From Madurella fahalii (Eukaryota > Ascomycota > Sordariomycetes > Sordariales), in assembly GCA_029876055.1 (NCBI GenBank), contig CM056874.1, forward strand, positions 6,448,001 through 6,512,000: 64,000 nt of DNA. Reading direction: 5' to 3'. Positions 33,095 through 44,215 of this stretch are shown here, in pieces (within the stretch, counting starts at the first letter, position 1; every line of letters begins with the position of its first letter). Position numbers and translations under genes: made by a program. The notes beneath the pieces are model-generated. The model did not search any database, was not told the DNA's origin, and saw only the letters and a program-made list of their open reading frames with translations.

Positions 33095-33808
33095 CTACCT
33101 CCAATTCCACTGCCCTATCTGCCTGCGTCTTTCATTGAATTGGATCATCTCAGCCCGACTCCTCGCAAGCCGTTCCTCGTCTCTCGCCTTGCCTCCTGAG
33201 AGATAGATGTGCATGACTCCGCCAGCAGCAAGCACTATGAAGCCGACATGTATGATGCTGCGGCACACCCATGTTAGCACCTTTATATGTGCCGTGAACA
33301 ACGAACTGATGCACTGACCAAAAGACAATCATAAAGACCATGGCATTCGTCATGTCGGTGGCCCAGAGCCCACGTACTGTCCCAGTGCCACGGTCTACCA
33401 TACCCAAAAGCAGAAAGCAGAATATGCCCGCCCCGATCATGGCGACGTCGAAACAAACAGACACGGGGTTGACGGCCCGCTTCCTGTCCAAGAATAGGAG
33501 CGACACTACTTCATAACTGTCGACCATGATCCCGAGGATGACCTAGCGGCACCGTCAGTATCAGTCCGGGAAGGGCGAAACGCGTCAATCAGACGGGGCC
33601 GTACCGGAAAGAAGGACGGAAACAGGATATCAACCCTGGTGGTCGGCTCCGACCGCCAATAGCCGTACAACCACGCGATGAACGACAGCGCGCCTAGCTC
33701 ATAGAGTATCGATAATGATCGTCCGGCGACTTGGGCCCAGCTGAACCTGACGCCCATATTCCCAATGGCTCGGACCCGCGGGAAGCAGTTCCCCCTTTCC
33801 ACGTCCAT
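33095..33808 (-). CDS. Four-helix integral membrane protein (MARVEL-like topology)
   Basis: Three exons (33808-33605, 33542-33319, 33257-33095) give 196 residues. Introns of 62 and 61 bp have GT..AG ends; frame is kept, and the second junction falls inside a membrane helix (MVFMIVFCIIHVGFIVLAAG). Four hydrophobic segments are visible: about LSILYELGALSFIAWLYGY, ILFPSFFPVILGIMVDSYE, VCFDVAMIGAGIFCFLLLG and the one above. The tail is charged and helical (RDEERLARSRAEMIQFNERR), presumably cytoplasmic. The four-helix layout is like fungal MARVEL-domain proteins, but no signature residue proves membership. The first ATG in frame is 33808; the reading frame is open further upstream only from a GTG. 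Confidence 0.82.
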
Positions 33809-36800
33809 CTTCCCGATCTTGCCGCTTGCCTGCTGCACGCTCGCAGCCCTTTCGAAATCGACCTCGTCTGAGCCCTATTACCGACCACTTCTTTTCAAAC
33901 GCTAGAACCTTGAAGGATATATACTCGGGCGCTGTGCCGACGGGAGACTTGTGACGCCGGAGAGTCAGGTGCGATAGTGTCGGATGTCCATTGCTGAATT
34001 CAGAGGTTCCTCCAGATGTTGAAGAAGGGAAATTGGAGACAGAAAAAACGTTCACCAAGGGAGCCTGCCTTGGTCGGGGTCTACGGGGGCCCGGAAGAAC
34101 CGGCAGGGTGCCTATGGGTGCAAGAATGCGGCACGGCACTGAACTGCTTCAAGGGGCTCAGCCCATCATCGCCCCGTGGGGCGTCAAGACTTAGATCCCG
34201 TCGCAGTCTCCGCCCAGAACAGGGGCTGACACCTGTGATTGGAGGGCCCTCTGCAGCAGGATTCCGTGTTTTTGGAAACCACAGCGCTACCTGAGACTGT
34301 TGGCTCCGTGATCCATGCCGTAGATCCACGGCTGGCTGCTTGCAGAATGATACCTATTAGGGCTTATGGAAGGGGTGCATCAAGTACAGAGCCGATTTGG
34401 ACAATTACTACAAGCACCTGGGCACTTGTGTTGCAAATCAAATGGTGTCTTATCGGACAGGTGGTAACTACAGGACCTACTTAGGGTAGTACAGTACCAA
34501 GGCAAAGCCAAGGAATCGTGGATAAGCCGCCACAGCAAAGGATCTCTCCAGTCTCCACGACTTAATTGAGCGGCTCAGGAGCTCCACAGCGTCTCTCAGA
34601 AGCTCGATGCACCGCAAGGTTTGGTGAGGGATGAAGTAGCCTGTTCCACAATCCTAACGTAAGGTAAGGTAGTATTTGGTATCCCTTGCTCCCGGTACAG
34701 TAGCACCCTCTCAGACCATTACCAAGTTCTGGAACGGCCCCCACAATACAACAGCGCTCCATCACCACCATGGATAGCAAAATGTCAGCTGCCGCCACCG
34801 GTTAGACCTTGGAAGGATCTCTCCCTAGGAGGCGGTTCTAACCGTGCGGTCGCCCTCTTCGAGTCCACAGAGCGTGTGCAAATGCAAACTGCCGCAACAA
34901 GATGAAGAAGTCAGGGAGCCCGTTCCTCCCGAACCCGATCAGCATCAGAGACGCCGTTGCCTCTAGAACCAAGCCATGGGCGTGATAGACTTCGAGGGTT
35001 CAGGGGTACTACTACTACATCAGAGTGAGAGCAAACAACGAGTTCCTTTCCGAGGCTAAGATACTACTAGTAGATACCGCCAATTCTGACCAGGATCTGC
35101 TTCCTCCAGAGAAGATGGTCAATCCTCAAACATGCCCATCTTCCTCTCCTCCACTGTTTTTATTTTTCAGGTGACAGGGGTCCTCCTGCATTTCGCCAGC
35201 CCGTTGCTTATTGTCGGGTAAATCCCAGAATCTCGGCCACTCCAATATCATGTGCAGGACTAAGTACCGGCTGCCGGTCGCCTCCGCCCGTGCATACTAG
35301 TTTGAGTGGCTCCGGGATACCGCGTATTGTAGGCTGTTGAGCTCTCGTCGTGTGTTCTTCTCGTCGTCTTTGAGTGCTACAAGCTTCGACTCCAGCGCGC
35401 CATCCAGTGTATCCATTTGCCTGTATCCTTTCGCGCTGGCTCCACGGCAAACCCGATGTGTACTGTAGGTTTACTTGAGTGGTACTGCTGGCCGAATGCC
35501 GCCTTACCTTAGTCTAGTGCCTCCGCATCCCAGTTGCACCTCTAACTATCACCGCTCTTCGTCCCGAGAGCCGCATAAATAACGTGCATTGTTGTAGCAG
35601 GCTCTTATGACGACCCTAGACGATGTCAGGGATACTCAAAGAAGGCGGAGGAGAATAACCAAGTTTTCTGCTACGGCGTGCAGCGGATCTTTTGGGTAGG
35701 ATGTAAGATAGAGAAAGGCAAATGAAGTTGAAGCAAGTTTCAAGGCAGGTGACATTGGCGACAAGAGCTCCAAGACACACCAGGTTACTAGTAGGGTCGA
35801 CTCAGAAGCAATTACTAGCACTAATACCTCTCCGATACGCACGTACCTAGTAGGCACGTGGCTCGGACGAAAGCCCTCTCTGGTCTCCATGAATACCTTC
35901 CAGACTCGTATCTTTTCAAAATCCAGGCAACTATAGTGAAAGAAACAAAGTGTGTACAAAGTCAGGAGCCAATGTTTGGGACCACCAAGTTGCTTTGTAC
36001 TCTTCCACAGCTCTCATTTCAAAGCTTTGTACATAAGTACGAAGAACTGTGAACTGCTGTGTGTAGACAGCAATCTATTGAATCAGACAGTCCATAAGTG
36101 CATGCTAATTCCAGCGCTCGGCAAGACGAAAACGCATCATAATGCATAGAGGGGGCCAAGCTATTACAGGACCGGGCTGATATAAACATCATTCGTCACG
36201 CACTGATGCACACCCCTGGTCATCCGCGTTATGATCATGACCTATGATAGTAGTATTGGGTTCAATGACGTCCAGGGACAATATTTGTCTGGAGATACGA
36301 AGATGCTCTAGTGTATCTACACATTTCCACGTCGTAAAGGTACCTTTTCAGGACATTGGCCGTCAGCATGATCACACAGCTACCCTTCTATGTCATGCAC
36401 TCCCGGTAGCCTCGCCCAGATGATGCGTGTCTCGGTCGTCCACAAGCGTGATCCCCGTCCAGGACCCGCCTAGCCGACTCCCCCGGCCGACTCCCGCCCC
36501 GCCATCCTGGCACTCCGCCGGGATCAACCCTCTGGGAGCTCTCGCCGTTGCCCAATCAAACGGGAAGCATGCACTTGTCCCAATCTCGCATCGGCGACTG
36601 CATCCCTTTCCTCCTCCCATTCCGTCAAAGCAACATTCATTCTACATACGAAACCTTCCCTCATCCTCTTTTCCCATCAAGCCGCCATTCCTGCAAATCC
36701 TCGACATGGATCGATGGTAAATTCCGTGTGCAATCAAGATGGATAGACGAAGAAAGATAAAAAAGGAAGAAAAGAAGCTCCACATTCTTCCCCTCGCGGT

Positions 36801-37204
36801 AAGCAGCCAGCCATACTTCTCAATTCCTACTCTCATGGTCGCCGGCATGGCTAATCATCGCCGCCTGGCGTTTTACGCACCCAGAATTGCAGCCCTGTGG
36901 AATTGGACCGTCGAGTCTTTGACCACCTTGAGCATCCTACCTTACGTCGACAGCGACTAGGAAGAGGCCGTCCTTCGCCAATCGCGTATTGCGATTACAG
37001 TAGTGGCTGAACCCCGATTCAGAGCAAGCGCAAGTTTCATCAATACTGATTCCCGGTTCCAGGAGCCGCTACCGGTACGGGCTCCGGCGTCGGCCTATTT
37101 GAAGTTTCATCGTTGACTTTGTATTAGGGAGTGGTTTAGGGGAAAGCAATAAAGCCCGATCAGTCACCGTCAGCCCCCGGAGTCCATCCAAGTATCCGAT
37201 CCCT
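33809..37204. other. Intergenic, no gene recognised
   Basis: About 3.4 kb. ORFs of up to 107 codons occur on both strands (for example 35636-35959 minus and 36427-36720 plus) without domains, codon bias or splice support. It ends against the 23-bp minisatellite. Confidence 0.5.
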
Positions 37205-39380
37205 CAAGCGCAGGAAATAACAAGCAAGAAGCGGGACGCAGTTGGAAAGATTGTGGGCATACCATACACATCCGGGATGGAAAAATACCAAGAGTGAATG
37301 CTGCTAAAACTTTGGATCAAGAGATGGTAAATGCGAGAGAATATAGTTGCGAAGAGAGCCGACAACCAAGAATTCGAAAAGTTGCTAAGGGCCCGATCAA
37401 GAATTGGAATATGAAAGTCATATATGAGAGAGGGACAGAGCAAAATGTGGACGAATAATGGTCGAGAATACAGTCAAGAGGAGGTATATATCGAGGATTA
37501 AGGGGATGGAGATAACAAGAATAAGAGGAGGAATATAACAAGGACAAGTGGAAGGATACGAGTAACAACTCTGGATAAGAGAAGGGCAAATATAAGAGAA
37601 AGGGCACAAGAACCGAGGGATAAGCGAAAGGATGTAACAACACAAAGAAAGCGATACCACAAGCGTTAAGATAAGGGATATAACAAGTGTAAAGAAGGAA
37701 TGACAACTGAAGGATAAGAGGAGGAATATAACAGTGATAAGTGGAGAGATATAACAAGGGGAAGAGAAGGACTATAACAAGGGGAAGAGAAGGACTATAA
37801 CAAGGGCAAGTGGAGGGACATAAGTATCACCTCTGAAGAATAAGAGATCGGATATAACAAGCATAAGAGGAGGGATATACCATAGACAAGTGGAGGGATA
37901 TAACAACCGAAGGATAAGAGAAGGGATATGACAAGCATACCTAAGGAAGGGGTATCACAAGCGTAAGAGAAGGCATACAAACATTGGAGCAAGCCTTCGA
38001 ACATTCAATGGCAACACCGACAACTGGAAGAGGCTAAGGACAATTGGAAGAAGTAGAGATGAGCAAGAATGTCGACAAGCGTTGAGCAAGAGATGGAATA
38101 CAAGCGGAGGAGAGAGAACATTTGAGGATATCACGGAAAACAGTGATAAGAGGTGGAAGATGACAAGGAGACATACATGGAACAAGAACAAGCGAGAGTA
38201 TGGACAGATCTTCGGGCAAGCGGCGGAATAACAAGATACACCGAAGTGTGAAGACTCAAGCACGCCCTTCCAACTGCTTTGAGAGCAAGGGCCGAAACGA
38301 AGCGAAGCTAAGCATCAACAAGATTTACGGACATACCGCACCATGCCTCCCCCATCAAGTGTCGGGCAGGCGCCCTTAAAGAGAAACGGCCGCATTGGTT
38401 CGAACCTGCCATCGAAAGAGCAAGCCAGCAGGTTAATCCGAAGATTCAGGCAAGAGTTGGGCAATAGGGCTACATGGAAGAGTCACAACGGCTGATGGAA
38501 ATTCCGATGGACAATACAGCTAAGAGGTGGAATGACTATAATGCATAAGGAAGCGAGAGGACAAGGGGAACAAGTTCTCACTCAGGTGAGGGCTCGGGCA
38601 AAGGGAATAAAAGATGGGGATTTCTGGGAGAAACCCAACAACACATCACGATTGGTGGGCGATACTGCTAAGAGATGGGATACCTATTCAACATTGGGAA
38701 GAAGACCATGAACGAGAGTTCCGATAAGAGGAGGAAAGGATAAGCCCATAGGGGATTTCCGTGGAACAGGCCCGAATACCCACGGAGCGGCCAGACCAGG
38801 TACGGAATATGATAAGAATATATGGAAAATGACAATAATACTGAAGAGGCCGAAGAAGGATACGGATGAATAGGGACAAGACGTGGGATGCATGGAGAGA
38901 AAGAACCAAGAAGGGTAATGCAAATTCTGTAGGAAGAGGAGGAAGAACAAATTACAAATGGGAATAGGGATGTAAAAATAAATCGGACCGGTGCAAAAGA
39001 CAAACCTGGCAGTCAGGTGGAGAAGAGGGGTAGTATATGCAGAGACACGGGAATACATTGCCGTTGGGCGCAGCTAAGAGATGGATTATAACAAGAATTT
39101 ATGGGAGTGTGGACACGCAGGTTACGCGCTGAACAAGCAGAAGACGACTGTCAAAGGAGCAGAAAAACGGGACACAGAGTGAATGAGCACTAAGTGTAAG
39201 AGGAGGGATGAGATACAGGGAAAACATACTAGTCTGGAAACGAAAAAGAGCATACGGGAAGACGGGTGACATTCCAAAGAAGTGGACATACCAAGAATTA
39301 AAAGCTCAAGAGAAGGGCCAGGATACACAGCGACTTGGGTCAAACACGGGCGTAAGAGGGGGTTCAATATACAGCCTAGT
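37205..39380. repeat. Degenerate 23-bp-period minisatellite, about 2 kb
   Basis: The plus strand is strongly purine-rich and repeats a motif of a polypurine block (AAGAGGAGGGAT-like) followed by ATAACAAG. Two successive copies around 37755-37801 are exact at a 23-bp period; the best-kept core is 37480-37990. Diverged units continue to about 39380 (for example near 39080, 39200 and 39350). The period is not a multiple of three, so the long pyrimidine-side ORFs on the minus strand (Leu/Ser/Tyr/Pro-rich) are by-products of the repeat. No transposon ends or coding genes are visible inside. Confidence 0.85.
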
Positions 39381-40253
39381 TATATGAGAGGAATCTGGGT
39401 ATACAAATTTCCTTTCTCGTTCGTAGTCCTGAGCTGGGGTGAGCCGTGGCTGATTTTTCCTGAGCTTTCCCCAATTCTTCCCTGAACTGGGGTGATCACA
39501 CATGCGGCCGCTGCATAGTCTCAGGAGGCCCGTTTTTTCTTCCCCCGGTTAAAGTTGCCCAATCCTAAAATCTATCACAGGAGATAAACCACTAGGCGTA
39601 TCTTGATTCGGATGAGGAGTGCCTACCTGAGGGCATACAACGCGTAGAGTACAACGCCAACACATAAACGTACATATACGGACTCCAGCGGCAGAGAATC
39701 AAAGAGTATCCCGGATACCAGATACGGCCAGATACACCGCACCAACACAAAATCGCACCGGGCACCCGCGCTCCCCATCTTCGAAGCGGACAAGGAGATC
39801 GCAAACGATAAGCCTAAATACGTACTGTACGACTTAAACAACAACGAAGAGGAAAGCAGCGAGAAGAAAACGCATAGCAAAGACAATAAAACATATAATT
39901 CAATCCTGAAAACGGCGTCGTCGCCCGCCACACTGCCTAAGAATAATCCATAGAAAGGTGGAACTCGCTGTTGAAGACGGCGATAAAGTATATACCCAAG
40001 CTCCCGCTACTGCCAAGGGATTCCCGTGCAACATAGCTGGAAAGGAGAAACACGGCCAAGAAAGCAGGTAGTAGTAGTAAGCAACCGCTGCTGCTACTGC
40101 CGCGCAGACGTGCGAGTATCATCTTAATTTTTATACAGGGGGTGGCGGGCAGTGTAAAGGTTTTGAAACAACTTGTTTTATGATCGCCCGGCGGCGGTAC
40201 ATACCAATCATTATCCCATGAAGCTTAACTGAAGCGCTGTCGTCTCGCTGACA
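39381..40253. other. Intergenic with two weak hydrophobic ORFs
   Basis: Minus-strand ORFs at 40122-39937 (61 codons, ATG start) and 39931-39623 (begins at GTG) are hydrophobic. They could be joined through a GTATAT donor and a CTTAG acceptor at about 39925. No domain is recognised and the join is speculative, so no CDS is called. Confidence 0.35.
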
Positions 40254-41450
40254 CTACATTACCTTATCCTTCCCGTCTGCCGTCCCGCGTAGATGGGCCG
40301 TCTTGTGCTCCATCCAGTACCACGCGGCGGCGATGGCGGTCCCCGGCCCGGTGAGTAGTGACGCCGCAGCAATAGCCAGGCCGCTCGCGAGAATCCCGCT
40401 CAGCGTCACTTCTTCACCCACAGCCCGTTGCGCGCGTGCCACCCCGACCCAGCTCCAGACCAGGGTCGACAAGAAGCAGCCGAAAAAATCCCACTGGAAT
40501 ATCCACAGCAGCCCCTGAGCTGCATCGCGTCTGTAGGCCGTCTCATCGGGTAGGAGGACCGAAGCAAGCGAGACGCGGGGGTCGTTGGACGTCAGGCAGG
40601 CGTAGAGAAAGCCCACATGCACGGCGAAGCAGACTGCGCCGGCGAGGAAGTAGACGCGGTTGAGCGGGGCGGCACCGGATTCTTCCTTGCGGTCCCGTGC
40701 GGGCTGGGTGCGGCCCAGGGAGAGGACGCGCACGAGCAGATTCGGCCAGAAAGGCGCGGCTTGCCAGACGGCGATGGCGATCTGCGTGGCCTCCCAGTCG
40801 CTCCATGGGAAGTACATGGCGACGGTGGGCACAAGGTACCCCGTGATGAGAGCGGGGAGTAGTGCGTTGGCCTCGGAGGCGCGGATATGCCTGCCCTGGC
40901 CGAAATACCCCGACTCGTCCCCGGCGAACACCCATGTGTGAGCGATGTAGTAGATGGGCATCCAGATGGCAGAGCCCGTGGTCTGATAGACGAGGGCGAC
41001 CACGCCATTGCTAACATGAGCGATGAGCTGCCGCTCCCGTGTCACACACGAGAGAGAGAGAGAGGTGCTTCCAAGGTAACAGGGGCAAACGTACTATCCG
41101 ATGACGCGACGGCGACAAGACGCCCGATGGGCCTCGACGGTCCACACGCAGCAAATGGCAAACACTTGGCAGACAAAGTAGATTTGCTGCAGCCGGTACT
41201 GGGGATCCCAACCGGCGACGCCGGGGGCGAAGACGGCGACCAGCATCGACAGGAGGAAGTCGATCGGGGCCACGGCCGTGTACCGCGTCCGGAGCGGCGT
41301 GCCGTGGATGTGCGTCTTTTGCACCAGCGCGGCCTCGGCGAAGCCCACGGGGATCTCATCGACGCGCGGCCGCACGGCTAGTTTGTACACGCTCGTGGCG
41401 CATATGGCCGCGAGGGCGAGAATCGGGAGGATGAAAGAGCGAGGCGGCAT
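40254..41450 (-). CDS. Polytopic integral membrane protein, fungal family of unknown function
   Basis: Two exons (41450-41095 and 41010-40254) give 370 residues. The 84-bp intron starts GTACGT and ends TTAG, and it joins RRRVIGY to NGVVALVYQTTG in frame. About seven to eight hydrophobic segments are visible: an N-terminal FILPILALAAICATSVYKL, APIDFLLSMLVAVFAPGVAG, QQIYFVCQVFAICCVWTVEA, VALVYQTTGSAIWMPIYYI, ALLPALITGYLVPTVAMYF, YFLAGAVCFAVHVGFLYACL, GLLWIFQWDFFGCFLSTLVW and a C-terminal ILASGLAIAAASLL. Similar proteins occur in many filamentous fungi, sometimes beside secondary-metabolite genes, but I cannot assign a reaction. No biosynthetic core gene is nearby. The charged C-terminal tail is probably cytoplasmic. 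A 16-bp palindrome lies 122 bp upstream of the ATG. Confidence 0.85.
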
Positions 41451-41571
41451 TTTTACTTCAGTCCCTAAAGCGGGGGAGCAACCAAGAGGTGGGAAGTGCC
41501 GCTGAAGTTCTCGCGATGTTTGCTGTTGTAAGGCTGACGAGTCCTTGGCGACATGATCATGCCTCTAATGC

Positions 41572-41587
41572 AGCTTATCGATAAGCT
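41572..41587. promoter_or_regulatory. Perfect 16-bp palindrome upstream of the membrane protein gene
   Basis: AGCTTATCGATAAGCT is fully self-complementary and lies 122 bp before the ATG at 41450, a position suited to a dimeric transcription factor. GATA cores are present on both strands (TTATCGATAA), so GATA-factor binding is possible. Inference only. Confidence 0.4.
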
Positions 41588-42215
41588 TGACGAAGCTAAA
41601 CCCCCCCTTGTTCCTGATTTTCTTGATAGATGCTGCCAATCATCTGGAAAGGCCAATGTTCCGATCCAGAACCCCAACGGTGTCTTGGAACCCACCCGGT
41701 GCCTTCCTTGACACAGCGGTAGCGGGCACTGCGTTGGTCAAAAGGTGCAGAGTTTCATGTCGTAGTAGCCTTTACGATCAATCACTGGGAGTTCCATTCT
41801 TTTAAGATAGCTGTTTGTCCTGGTGATTATCGTATCCAGCGTTTATTGAATGAGGGGAAAGCAACACAACCGCCACTACCACGCACTAAGAAGAGAAGGG
41901 AAAGAGTCGGTCTTTTGCTTATGATCAAGTACCTGGGTCCCTTGCCTAGCCGTGGCTGAACGGGCCCAGTCACATAACCCAAAACTTGACCGCCCTTGTC
42001 ATTATGGTGTTCGTGACTTGGCATTTCGCCGCCATGACAAACAGTTGCGAAGGAAGGCGCCCCAGTTCAAAAACTTCCAGGTTTTCATTGGACGGGTTTG
42101 TATACTCAAGATAGAGAAGATCGGGTTGCTTTGTAGGGGCTTTGTACTAACAACAGGCCCGGTGGAGTGTGGCTTTTCTGGCCCCTGTCAAGTACAGGGG
42201 TAGTGAATGGTTTAA

Positions 42216-42221
42216 TATAAA
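42216..42221 (+). promoter_or_regulatory. TATA box of the MYND/pRiA4b gene
   Basis: TATAAA lies 74 bp upstream of the ATG at 42290, which itself has a near-ideal context (CGACACCATGG). Confidence 0.6.
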
Positions 42222-42289
42222 TTCTCGCACCGCTTGTCTCCCGATCAGCCCTCGGCCGAAATCCCTTCTCTATTCTTTCCGCCGACACC

Positions 42290-43291
42290 ATGGAGAGCTC
42301 GTCGCCCAAGTGCGGGCATTCCGGCTGTACAAGACATGAATCTAGAGCTCCATACCGTGTTCCAGTAAAATGCCCCTGGTGCGATGACGCGCATTATTGC
42401 TCCTCGCGGTGTAAGCGTCGCGCCTGGCCGACACACAAGAACTCCTGCTCGCGCCCCAACTACATTCTCGAGGTTCAGCTGGATCCCGATTACATCCGCG
42501 ATCCCCCCGTCAACCGCACCCTCTCCTGCCCGGCCAACGCCACCTTCCTCCAGCTGCACAAGGCTCTGCAGGTGGCCTTTGGTTGGTCTGGCGTCCACCT
42601 GTTCGAGTTTACCGCCTCCAACCCGGACTTCAAGCCTGCGGCCCAACCGGGCTGGTTTTTCAAAGCCGGTGGCTCGATCGCCCGCGGTCAAGAAGACGCG
42701 GACGAAGATGTCGACGCCCCGAAACCAGAGAAAAGACCTGTGACCTATCCACCCCACTACCTGCTGCGCATTACGGACCCTGAGGACGAATGGGATACTT
42801 CTTTCGAGGATCCAGACACTGTCGTGAGGAACAGCTCGCGGATCTGCCTGTGGCAGATTTTTGACAACGAATCATATAGGAGTATGGTTTCCTGCCGTCC
42901 CAACCCCGTAATGAGACGTGTCAGGACTAACAGCTGACCGTGTCGGCCAGGGGGCAATATTCTCTACAACTATGACTTTGGCGATGGGTGGGAACACAAG
43001 ATCACCGTCAAGGGCCGGGACACAGCGACGGATCACTTTGTCTGCCTCTCGGGATCGGGGCATCCCGTCGCCGAGGACGTCGGCGGCCATTACGGATGGG
43101 AGGAGCTCAAGAAGGCCTACCGCACCGCGAACCCGGACGAGCACCAGCTCGAGCGCCGCAGGTGGTACGAGCGGGCAGCGATGAACGGAGATCGCCGCGG
43201 CCTGGCGGGCGATATTCCTAACGAGTGGAACAAGAGGGTAGTCAACGACGAGCTTGAGCAAATGAAGAAAAGGTCGAGGACAGTGCGTTGA
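42290..43291 (+). CDS. MYND zinc finger fused to a plasmid pRiA4b ORF-3-like domain
   Basis: Two exons (42290-42881 and 42951-43291) give 310 residues. The 69-bp intron has a GTATGG donor, CTAAC branch site and CAG acceptor; the join reads ESYRRGNILYNYDFGDGWEH. Residues about 8-54 form a MYND-type zinc finger: CGHSGC, then CPWCDDAHYCSSRCKRRAW, and H-x3-C in THKNSC. From about residue 58 to 300 is a pRiA4b ORF-3-like domain: YILEVQLD, FLQLHKALQVAFGWSGVHLF, the signature YDFGDGWEHKI, and a C-terminal GGHYGWEEL with NPDEHQLERRRW. Proteins with this domain are common in bacteria and plasmids and have no agreed biochemical role. MYND fingers mediate protein-protein contacts, so a regulatory or adaptor role is plausible but unproven. 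Both domains look complete. Confidence 0.92.
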
Positions 43292-43620
43292 CGGGCACCT
43301 CTTATTCGAGTACCGGGTCGTGGTTGGCAGGCCGATTAGCATCCAGCACGGTTTGTCCCGAAAAGTCACAGCACCACGCGGGTTTGGAAAATGTCTCCCA
43401 CGAAAATACTCTAGATTACACAGCCCTTCTACAACCCAATATTCCCTACAGGAACCCTTCCATTACTTGACCTTTCGGTTTCTCCGCTCTGACGAGTAGA
43501 CATATAGTTTATAATTACACGGTCTTTGCGCCCTCTAGAGCCTTCTGCTCCATCTGAATCTGTTGTAATGAGACAAGCCGAATGACCTGGCCTGAAAGCC
43601 TTAAGCAGGGGTTGTATCAC
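43292..43620. other. Short intergenic stretch
   Basis: About 330 bp between the MYND gene stop and the F-box-like relic. No feature seen. Confidence 0.6.
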
Positions 43621-44110
43621 CGTGAGACTTGATAGCAGCAATATCCAGCCGCTCTTGCACTACGCTGAGACTCCAGCTCGTAGTGGACTTCCTGGAGCCT
43701 GGGGAAACGGGCAAACATGTGTGCGAGCGCGTCAGGCTTCCATCTCCGGCGGTTTTGTTGCCGGAGAAGCAAGCTGGTTACCGCCGGGACCGACGGAAGC
43801 TGATCTCACCATTCGAACTCTAAATCATTGCTATCGACTGTTCCTCCATAACCACATGGAAGACTTTGGGGAATGCCCGGTGAGGCGGAGCGCGTGTCGA
43901 GAACCAGCAACCCAGGCATGCTGAGCATCATCATAGGCGTTGGTCGATATTGTCTGCGAGGGAATATCAGGCAGGAAGGTCAAATACTTGAACAAATGCT
44001 CTAAATCGCTCGGCGAATAGATGCTAATGTCGAGGGTCAAATCGCTCTCGGGATCCCAAGTGCTGAGAATCGAGAACAGATTTTGGAACGATGCCGTGAT
44101 AGGACATGCG
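43621..44110 (-). pseudogene. Frameshifted relic of an F-box-like fungal protein family
   Basis: Three minus-strand frames read successive parts of one protein. Frame 1 (about 44109-43868) reads PITASFQNLFSILSTWDP and LTLDISIYSPSDLEHLFKYL, then YDDAQHAWVAG. Frame 2 (about 43867-43838) reads VFHVVMEEQ. Frame 3 (about 43817-43621) reads LPSVPAVTSLLLRQQNRRRW and ALAHMFARFPRLQEVHYE, with a TGA at 43806-43808 where relatives have a second Trp. I recognise these strings from an expanded family of F-box-associated or hypothetical proteins in Sordariales (from memory, no search). The N-terminal F-box itself is missing. Two frameshifts, one nonsense codon and a missing N-terminus mean the copy is dead. 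The degree of conservation between lesions suggests loss was not ancient. Confidence 0.75.
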
Positions 44111-44215
44111 TATAGGACCTATGAATAGCGGTCCACTTATACCAGATCAGGTTTCTCAAACAAACAAATACACGCCGCCGATTGCATCCCCAACTAGATC
44201 GTTATAAGTGACAGC

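Larger units (their letters stand above)
41451..42289. other. Divergent promoter region
   Basis: Shared 5' region of the membrane protein gene (-) and the MYND-finger gene (+). It contains the palindrome at 41572-41587 and a TATA box at 42216-42221. No ORF with coding character. Confidence 0.6.

Noticed and set aside
38392..38412. GGTTCGAACC, resembling a tRNA T-loop/B box
   Set aside because: No acceptor stem, D-arm or anticodon arm can be drawn around it, and it lies inside the minisatellite tract.
41051..41064. (GA)n run inside the intron of the membrane protein gene
   Set aside because: A short simple repeat without further structure; it only forms part of the intron's polypyrimidine tract on the coding strand.
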